Assembly (NCBI GenBank): GCA_943704525.1
Contig: CALSCQ010002248.1
Location: forward strand, 1-12,177
From: Pigoraptor vietnamica
Taxonomy: Eukaryota; Opisthokonta; Filasterea
Reading direction: 5' to 3'
Length of the DNA stretch: 12,177 nucleotides
Shown: positions 6,314 through 12,177 of the stretch, piece by piece
Numbering within the stretch: position 1 is the stretch's first letter
Layout: the number at the start of each line of letters is the position of its first letter
The notes under the pieces: generated by a model
What the model was told of the DNA's origin: nothing
The model's database searches: none
The model's input: the letters and a program-made list of their open reading frames with translations, nothing else
Position numbers and translations under genes: made by a program

Positions 6314-9300
6314 ATGCGGCGCCTCATTGTGGGCTCCAAGGAGCCTGCAGAGGCCAAGGCCTCCCGCAAGGACGGCCTCCTCTCGACCCCGCAGACGCCA
6401 CCGCCTCTTGCGCGGCAGCGAAGCGGCACTCCATCGCCCACTTCCATGCTCGAGATTCCGCGCATGCCTACGTCGCGCTCAACGGACGACCTCGCTGGGC
6501 GCCGCACTTCCCGCGACACCTCCCTCGGCACTGTCGACAAGAGCGACCGTCGCGTGACGTCGACCTCGGACCTTGGTCGGTCGCCGCCGTCGCTGAGCCC
6601 ACTGGGGTCCCCGCGCGCAACGCGCCAGGGACGGTCGGGGTCGGTGCCACCGGCGGGGCTCGCAGCGTCCTCGTTCACGCCGTTGTCGGCCTCGGTAACT
6701 TCGCTTCAGTCTTCCGCGAGCTCTCTTCACAGCGCCGGAGATGACTCGTCTAGGCGAAGAACGTCGACCGAGGACTGTTCCGACACCGGCCGCCGCTCGC
6801 CCGTGGCGCCGACCGCTGGGCACGAGCGGCGGCGAAGCCTTCCCACGGGCAGACGAAGAGAGTCGCTTGAGACGGCAACGCACGCGCGGCGGCTGTCTGG
6901 GGACCGCGGACTGCCCGTCGAGAAGTTGCTGAACCCGCGAGAGGAGTGGGTGCGACCGTGGCGGCAACAGGGTGGGTTGCGCACGCTGTGTAACAATTTA
7001 AATTATCAACGACATCTGTGTGTGTGTGTGTGGTTGATGGCGTAAACACAAACACAGGCGCTTTTTTGCTTACCTGCCCCTCGGAACGTAGGAACACTGC
7101 AGCGCGTGAGCGGTGTGGATGTCTTCGAGCTGCTGTCGCACGAGCTGTTCTCGCGCGACAACGGCAATGGTGAGGTGGGGGAGGCCGCGCTGCGATTCCG
7201 CGACTGGATTCGCGCCGAATTTGAGAACAGAAACAGGGACTATGACAAGGAGATCGGGGAACTACGGCGCCAGCTGGAGGTGCGTCTTCTTGTGTCGGTG
7301 TTGACGTCACTTGCGCCCGTGTTCTGACGTACCCCGGGCGCGGGGGGAGGGGGCTTCACCTGCAGCACTGGTGCGCCCTCACTGCGTTGGGCAATTCCAT
7401 GCATCACCGCAAGCACACACATGGAATCCGTTGACACACTGGCACACACACGCACGGGGCAGATGCACACTCACGCACACATACACACTGTTCGTTGTCT
7501 CTCTCTCTCGGACTGTTCTGTTACGTTAATGTGAATCACATTGAGCGTCACTCTTGTTGCGTGTTTCTAATGGACACGTGACTGTGCGTGACTCTGTGCT
7601 GATGCTCTCCACTCGCACGCAGGCGCTGCACCAGCCGACGCCACAGGCGCAGGCGGGGCTGACGGCGGCATTCGACAGGGTCAATTCGCTGCTTGTGCGG
7701 CAGAGCAATCTCGAGGCAGAGCTGCTCCGAACACGTTGCCAGTGCGAGGAGTTTGCCGCAAAGCTGGGAAAATTTGCCGCCAGCATCGCCGCATGGTCTG
7801 AGCGCGCGCCCCACGGCCGCGTCACGCTCGTTTACACGGATATCCAGGGCAGCACGGGGTTGTGGGAGGCGTACCCGGAGGACATGGCGCGCGCACTCGC
7901 GACACACGACGCGGTGCTACGGCGGCTGCTTGGCGAAATTGGCGGGTACGAGGTGAAAACCGTTGGGGATTCGTTCATGGTTTGCTTCCAGGAAGCCCTT
8001 CCAGCGGTGGGCGCATGCGGCGGTTTTGTTCGCGCGGCATTTCGCAGTGACTGTGGCGGAGAAATCCCATGCGCTGTGTTGCTCTCGACCGTCGCCTTAG
8101 TGATATATTCTATGTGTGCATTCTGATATGCTCCGTCTCTGTCGCCGGTCCCTCACCCTGCGCCCCTTCATTCCCTCCAGGTCAAGTGGTGCCTGCGCGC
8201 GCAGCTCGAGCTTCTGTCCGCCGACTGGCCTGGCGTCTTCCACGGCCACGCCGACTCGCAGCTGATCGTGCTGCCCACGGGACAGCCGCTCTTTCGCGGC
8301 CTGCGTGTGCGGATGGGCGTGCACACGGGCGTTGCGTCGATGGTGCATCAGAACCCCATTAGCGGCCGCACGGATTACTACGGCCCCTTTGTGAACAGGG
8401 CGGCGCGCGTCGAGTCGCTTGCGCGCGGCGGGGAAGTGCTCGTTACGGACGCGGTGCTGGCGGAGATTGAGGGCGACATGAAGGCGATTGGGTCGCCCGC
8501 GGTCGCGGACATGGGCGAGCATTCGCTAAAGGGGCTTGATACGCGCCAGAAGATATACCAGGCGAGTTGAATCTACCGCAGTTGTGCGCGCGCTTGTGTG
8601 GGAGTTTGTGTGTGGCGCTTGTGTGTGTGTGCGCTTGTGTGGGAGTTTGTGTGCCTGTGAATATGCGTGAGTTGGGTTTCCAGCCGTTATTGTGAACCGG
8701 TTTTGACCCCGCACATTTCCCCGATTGCCTGCGCAGTTCCTTCCGCGCGAAGTGGCCGCCCGTTCGTTCCCTCCCTTGCAGTCACCTGGGCCGGGCGACA
8801 AGGACACGCCGAAAGAAGACGACGCCCCCGGCCCCTCTGGGCACGTGAGTCTTGTCTATTGCCGCGTGGACGGTGCGGAGGAGCTGTGGGCGCAGGACTT
8901 TGCCGTCATGAAGCACGCGATGTGCGTGCACGACGGCGCCCTCCGCGCGTGCACAAGCCGCCTGGGGGGCTACGCGGTGCGCTCGGAGGCGTGCACGTGG
9001 ATGGCGGCGTTTGCGTCGGCCGTCGATGCGGCGGCGTTTTGCGCGGAGGTGCACCGCGCCATGCTGGACGCCGAGTGGCCCGATGCGCTCCTCGAACGTC
9101 CCCAGGCGGCGGTCGTCGTCGAGAGCGCGGACGTGGGGAAGGGGGCAATAGAAGGGGAGCAGGGCGCAATAGAGGGGACTGCGCCGAATGGGACCGGGCA
9201 GGTCGTCTTTCGCGGGCTTCGCCTTCGAGTGGCTATGCACACGGGCCATCCCACGTGCGTGGAGGACGCGACGTCACGGCGCACGCAGTACATTGGGCCG

Positions 9301-9751
9301 GATGTGTCTGTTCTCATGCACGTGGCGGAGGTCGCGCGAGGGGGGCAGTCGCTCGTCACGGACGCCGCCCATGCCGCCTACCGCGCGGCCGTGGACAAGG
9401 CGACTGCAGCGATTGGCGCGGTGTCGGAGGGTGGACCGGCTGGGAACGCGCGCGTGAAGGCTGCGACCATTTCGATGACGTCGGTTGGGCAGCACGTGAT
9501 CCGCGGCGTGGAAACTGCGATTGCGCTGTTCGAACTGACGTCAGACCGCGTCCCTCGGCGCAAGTTTCCGCCGCTGGAAGACCGACCCGCCGAGGACTCG
9601 CATGGTCCCGAGTGGGCCAAGGCGCAGCTGCAGGAGCTCCAGCAGGCGAACGACGGGCTTGTCGGCCGACTCCAACGCATCGCGCGCAAATCGGAAGAGG
9701 CCTCTGGGGAGGCGCTGGTGCTCAGGAAGGCACTGGACGGTGCGTGTGTGC

Positions 9752-9782
<31 letters not shown>

Positions 9783-10751
9783 TGTGTGTCCTTTATTGGC
9801 TCCTCTTCGATCATTGACCGCGTATTTTCCTTCCCCAGAGATGCGGAAGGCGCAGGACGCCGATCCCGCCGCCATGGCCATTGCGTACGAACAGGTTTGT
9901 GACTGCTGTTAACTCGTTCTGCCTCTACTTATAGAGCTCACCCCTAACACGCTCCTCGCTTTCGCTCCACCCGCCAGATTGAGACGTTCCGGCGCGAACA
10001 GGAGGGTCTGCGTCGCGCGGTTGCCGAGGCTCTTCTCCGCAACCGCACGCTCACGACAAAGATGGACGACTTTGACTCGCAGCTCTTTGCGATGAACAGC
10101 AAGGTGGAGCACGAGCGCATGCGCCGCCTCGCAGCGCAGGCCGTGTCTGCTCGCGCACGTGCCGCGATTGCCGCACTCCCGCACTCGGACGCGGATGCTT
10201 GCGACGGGTCGGATGACGCGTGGAGGACGCTCCCTCTTCCCGCACTTTCGCGGGAATCGAGCGCGGGAAGTGAGGTGGCGAGTGCCGCTCCAGGGATGAG
10301 CTCGTCGTCGACCGAGCGAGAGCTCGCCATGGCAACGATAACCATGGAGACGGAGGGCCTCGCGGTTCTCGTCGCGCAGCGGCTCGAGTACGTGGCGTCG
10401 CTGCGTGCGCGGCTGAGCACGTGCCAGCGCGATCGCGACGAAGTTGTCCGCGCGGCAGCGGCGCTCGAGAGCCGCGTGGCGCAGGAGACGGCGATGCACA
10501 CGGAGCTTCTCGACACGGTGCGCGCCCTCACCGGCGAGCTGGACTCGCTCAGAGTGGAGGCGGACGCGCTGCGCCAGCGGCTGTCGCAGTCGGAGTGTGC
10601 AGATAATGCCGATGTTGGACCTGCACCCGCATCCGCGCGAGGAGCCGAGAGCTCGGCAGCGGCGATGTCTGCGTCGGCCAGGCGCCGCGCCGTTATGGCG
10701 CGCGTTGAGCAGCTCGTGCAGCACTTTGAGGGGAAGGGGCGTGGCACCTGA
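6314..10751 (+). CDS. Soluble class III adenylate cyclase with tandem catalytic and pseudo-cyclase domains, seven exons
   Basis: Model: join(6314..6971,7092..7279,7623..8006,8181..8561,8737..9739,9839..9894,9978..10751), 1147 aa. Residues 1-215 are Ser/Pro/Arg-rich with five R-R-x-S sites (S66, S151, S175, S184, S195). Helical, coiled-coil-like segments follow (about 260-345). Cyclase domain 1 (349-537) has metal ligands D355 (YTDIQGST) and D398 (KTVGDSF), adenine-selecting K394 and D475 (RTDYYG), and transition-state N482 and R486, so ATP-to-cAMP activity is predicted. Domain 2 (574-804) keeps the fold motifs (FRGLRLRVAMHTG, RGGQSLVTD) but has R580, C623, R619, Q721, S728 and H732 at these positions. 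Coiled coils occupy about 829-940 and 1018-1095. No membrane helix was seen, so it is probably cytosolic. Six introns restore one continuous frame; the fourth (8562-8736) has a GC donor. Domain 1 is unbroken across the 8006/8181 junction (ALPA-VKWCL). The domain style resembles cyclases of amoebae, fungi and trypanosomatids. Confidence 0.9.
7280..7622 (+). other. Cyclase intron 2, the longest in the gene
   Basis: This 343-nt intron (donor GTGCGT, acceptor CGCACGCAG, phase 0) holds a perfect CRE octamer (7302-7309) and a near-palindrome, AATGTGA-a-TCACATT (7528-7542). It also has an internal acceptor-like CACCTGCAG ending at 7365 behind a ctgac site. Use of that acceptor would read about 22 codons to a stop and remove the cyclase domains. 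No separate gene is supported inside it. Confidence 0.7.
7302..7309 (+). promoter_or_regulatory. Perfect CRE octamer TGACGTCA in cyclase intron 2
   Basis: The octamer lies 22 nt past the exon 2 donor, inside the gene that would make cAMP. It is one of three identical octamers in the window. A binding role is inferred from CREB/ATF biology in other eukaryotes. Confidence 0.3.
8562..8736 (+). other. GC-AG intron separating the two cyclase domains
   Basis: Domain 1 ends ...KIYQ at 8561 and the matching continuation FLPREVAARSF starts at 8737 after GCGCAG. Related cyclases read IYQ-V-L-P-x-E/G at this point, so the join is well supported. No GT is present at the exon end; the donor is CAG|GCGAGT, a GC-AG intron of 175 nt, phase 0. 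A TGA two codons past the donor (8568-8570) would end the protein if the intron were kept, giving a 539-aa enzyme with only the active domain. Confidence 0.75.
8590..8653 (+). repeat. 23-bp direct repeat inside the GC-AG intron
   Basis: A 23-bp unit beginning GCGCTTGTGTGGGAG occurs at 8590-8612 and again at 8631-8653, separated by 18 nt of GT-rich sequence. It is part of the intron's low-complexity GT-rich content. Confidence 0.8.
9138..9177 (+). repeat. Short coding duplication in cyclase domain 2
   Basis: The codons for GAIEG occur twice (GAIEGEQGAIEG) in an insert between the Asp/Trp/Pro segment and the FRGL motif of domain 2. Domain 1 also has an insert here but without the duplication. 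It is probably a surface loop that tolerates slippage. Confidence 0.6.
9536..9543 (+). promoter_or_regulatory. Perfect CRE octamer TGACGTCA in cyclase exon 5
   Basis: This third copy lies within the codons for L-T-S just after domain 2. It may simply reflect codon use in GC-rich coding DNA, so it is the weakest of the three as a regulatory site. Confidence 0.15.
9740..9789 (+). repeat. Alternating GT/GC purine-pyrimidine tract filling half of cyclase intron 5
   Basis: Fifty bases of unbroken purine-pyrimidine alternation, (GT) then (GC) then (GT), begin exactly at the donor of the 99-nt intron 9740-9838. Such tracts are the classic Z-DNA-forming sequence. The intron length is a multiple of three and it has no stop in frame, so retention would insert 33 residues. 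Confidence 0.85.
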
Positions 10752-10854
10752 CGCGGGCGTCTGAGAAAGTGCGAATAGACATATCGAACCAAGTCGCGTG
10801 TGGTGCCTCGTCGTGTCACTGGGTACCGCTCGACCGGCTCTCGCGCAATAGCTC

Positions 10855-10884
10855 GTTACTGGTCATACGGTTACTGGTCGTACG
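10855..10884 (+). repeat. 15-bp tandem repeat, two copies
   Basis: GTTACTGGTCATACG (10855-10869) is followed at once by GTTACTGGTCGTACG (10870-10884), with one mismatch. It lies about 105 nt after the cyclase stop codon, in the presumed 3' UTR. Confidence 0.8.
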
Positions 10885-10941
10885 GCATGTCGCAGAGACC
10901 ACTTACCCCGCTTCCCCTCTGCCTGCTTCGCTGGACGTCCT

Positions 10942-10988
10942 CATACAACTGACGTGGAGCCCCCACCAAACGATGCGCGAGTTGTATG
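10942..10988. repeat. Inverted repeat, potential stem-loop downstream of the cyclase
   Basis: CATACAACT (10942-10950) and AGTTGTATG (10980-10988) are perfect inverse copies separated by 29 nt. The loop holds a smaller hairpin, GTGG-AGCCC-CCAC. It lies about 190 nt past the cyclase stop and 160 nt past the tetraspan stop on the other strand, so it could form in either 3' UTR. Confidence 0.65.
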
Positions 10989-11150
10989 CCTCTTTTGTTT
11001 TTAATACGACAACATCCCGGCACAAACACGCAAAGCGATCGACGACGCCTAGCGCAGTCCGCGGTGCATCGGCACCCCACGCGAGAGCAAGAGAGGAGAG
11101 AGGCACGGGGACACACGCGGCGGACGCAGCCACAGACACCTCCGAGTGCC

Positions 11151-11402
11151 TTAGACCGACGAGGGGCTGCCGCCGTGGCGACCGTCGCGGTGGTCCTTGT
11201 AAACGAAGTACGTGCCGCCAATGTAGAGGAGCATGTTCACGAAGCCAATAATCTGAAAAAGAAAAAAAAAGGGGGGGCAGGGGCCGGGATTAGAACCCAA
11301 ACCAAACATCAGCTTATGACAACCAATTCACACATTCCAACTGGAAGCGACAGAGTGTGCCATGACTTGCAACCCGAACACAAAAACATCATCCACTGTC
11401 AC

Positions 11403-11441
<39 letters not shown>

Positions 11442-11857
11442 GCACGCACGCACGCACGCACACACGCACACGCACACGCACACGCACCACACACACGCTC
11501 AAGCACACGCACCGTGGCAGACTGGTAGTGGGTGACAACGTCCGGGCACACGCCATGAATGCGCCAGTAATACGAGTCGTAGTGCGAAATAACAGACGCC
11601 AGGAGCGCCGACGCAAGCAGCCACAGGAAGGCGTAGACAGCCGTCGTCACGGCCTCGGCGAGGTTGAAGATGGCGGGCATGCGGTCAAACGCAAAAATGT
11701 AGATGCCGAGCAGCGCAAACGAGAGAATGAACGAGATGATGCCAATCGCGAGGAAGAACGTGGCGCGCGACTTGTACGTGCCATCGAGGTCGCTGTAGTT
11801 GTAGCTGGGGGTGCACTCCGGCGCCGCAACAAGCGCAAAGGCGGCAATCGAAAGGAC
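11151..11857 (-). CDS. MARVEL-like four-helix membrane protein, last two exons (5' incomplete)
   Basis: Minus strand: exon 11857..11513 (115 codons) joined to 11252..11151 (33 codons and TAA). The intron 11512-11253 has donor GTGCGT and acceptor TTTTTCAG, phase 0. Visible residues show the end of a first helix (VLSIAAFALVAA), a polar loop with a Cys and an N-Y-S glycosylation sequon, helix 2 (about 34-57), a short turn, helix 3 (about 66-90), a loop with a second Cys (GVCPD), and helix 4 at the start of the last exon (IIGFVNMLLYIGGTYF). A short basic tail follows. This layout matches the MARVEL/synaptogyrin class of tetraspan proteins of vesicle and plasma membranes. No single diagnostic motif was seen, so the family is tentative. 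The upstream junction looks like an acceptor (CCGCAG at 11863-11858). The start codon and first half of helix 1 lie further upstream and were not found. Confidence 0.75.
11403..11487 (-). repeat. 85-bp alternating CA/CG tract in the tetraspan intron
   Basis: The tract is (CA)n, then (CGCA)n, then CACACG-type units, with unbroken purine-pyrimidine alternation over about 85 bp. It lies wholly in the intron 11512-11253 and is a strong Z-DNA candidate and microsatellite. Confidence 0.9.
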
Positions 11858-12177
11858 CTGCGGCGTAAAGAGATGCAGGCGTCAGCAAAGCGATCACAAC
11901 AAACTTCGGACCTGTAGACGGCATGTGTGTGTGTGCGTGTGTGTGTGTGTGTGCGTGTGTGTGTGTGTGTGCGTGTGTGTGTGATGTCGTCTCCCTCGCA
12001 AGACGGACAACGGGAAGGCGGCCACGGAATTCTAATAGGAAGCACATGAGCTTGTACGCCAGACGCTCACACACATGCACCGCCGACATACAAAACACTT
12101 CGCACTCAACGAGTGCAATACGCCGCACTGCATGCACACGCGACAACCGAGTGCTCTCCGCAACTCAAATACCCCCC
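11858..12177 (-). other. Upstream intron of the tetraspan gene and window edge; no exon recognised
   Basis: An acceptor at 11858 implies that this stretch begins as an intron. It includes the GT/GC tract at 11921-11983. Between 11984 and 12177 no segment on the minus strand encodes the missing hydrophobic half-helix with a good donor, so the upstream exon probably lies beyond the window. Confidence 0.45.
11921..11983 (-). repeat. 63-bp alternating GT tract with an 18-bp period
   Basis: GT repeats are interrupted by GC at 11935-11936, 11953-11954 and 11971-11972. This gives an 18-bp higher-order unit in unbroken purine-pyrimidine alternation. It lies in the presumed upstream intron of the tetraspan gene. 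Confidence 0.85.

Larger units (their letters stand above)
10752..11150. other. Convergent 3' region between the cyclase and tetraspan genes
   Basis: No gene is supported. It should hold the two 3' UTRs. A 15-bp tandem repeat (10855-10884) and a 9-bp-stem inverted repeat (10942-10988) are the only structures noticed. No AATAAA was found on either strand. Confidence 0.5.

Noticed and set aside
8007-8126. Read-through of exon 3 past 8006 as coding
   Set aside because: Splicing 8006 to 8181 restores the conserved ALPAVKWCL...ADWP sequence of the cyclase domain. The read-through sequence has no similarity and hits a stop.
8845-8850. GTGAGT at the start of domain 2 as a splice donor
   Set aside because: The frame through it encodes the first strand of domain 2 (HVSLVY), and no matching acceptor would restore the fold.
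11401-11983. CRISPR-like or satellite array
   Set aside because: The repeats are dinucleotide microsatellites without unique spacers.
11984-12177. First exon of the tetraspan gene near the window edge
   Set aside because: No minus-strand segment here encodes the missing start of helix 1 with a consensus donor. The visible open frame contains the GT repeat and looks like intron.
1-12177. Prokaryotic operon or phage origin
   Set aside because: Genes are split by spliceosomal introns and encode eukaryotic eS10 and a MARVEL-like protein. No ribosome-binding sites or operon spacing were seen.

Overview
The window is nuclear DNA of a GC-rich eukaryote, probably a unicellular protist. The evidence is spliceosomal introns of about 80-340 nt, donors that are mostly GTGCGT (also GTGAGT, GTAAGT, GTTTGT and one apparent GC), ctgac/ctaac-like branch sites, a cytosolic ribosomal protein gene, and long (GT)n/(CA)n tracts confined to introns. 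GC content, splice signals and the cyclase style recall free-living protists such as Acanthamoeba-type amoebae, choanoflagellates or apusomonads. The sequence alone does not let me choose. Only ATG starts were accepted, and every gene model was rebuilt by hand from frame continuity and splice signals.

Layout. (1) 1-548: promoter-like region (E-box, GC-box, TATA-like) and a purine-rich leader. (2) 549-4003, plus strand: four-exon gene for a 1040-aa (or 1014-aa) membrane protein with a basic NLS-like patch, a long Ser-rich region and a C-terminal CCHC zinc knuckle. (3) 4467-5274, minus strand: ribosomal protein eS10 in two exons; the second exon encodes the RGG tail. (4) 5275-6313: region between divergent genes, holding an AT-rich island with a TATA box, nested inverted repeats and a short uORF. 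(5) 6314-10751, plus strand: seven-exon gene for a 1147-aa soluble class III nucleotidyl cyclase with two cyclase domains. The first has every catalytic residue of an adenylate cyclase; the second has lost all of them. (6) 10752-11150: convergent 3' region with a small tandem repeat and a stem-loop. (7) 11151-11857, minus strand: the last two exons of a MARVEL-like four-helix membrane protein whose 5' end was not found.

The most interesting object is the cyclase. It pairs an intact catalytic domain with a pseudo-cyclase domain. Its N-terminus carries five R-R-x-S protein kinase A consensus sites. A GC-AG intron separates the two domains and has a stop codon two codons past the donor. Three perfect TGACGTCA (CRE) octamers lie in the window, two of them in this gene. 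Together these suggest a cAMP enzyme under feedback control, but that is inference. No mobile element, CRISPR array, tRNA or rRNA was seen.
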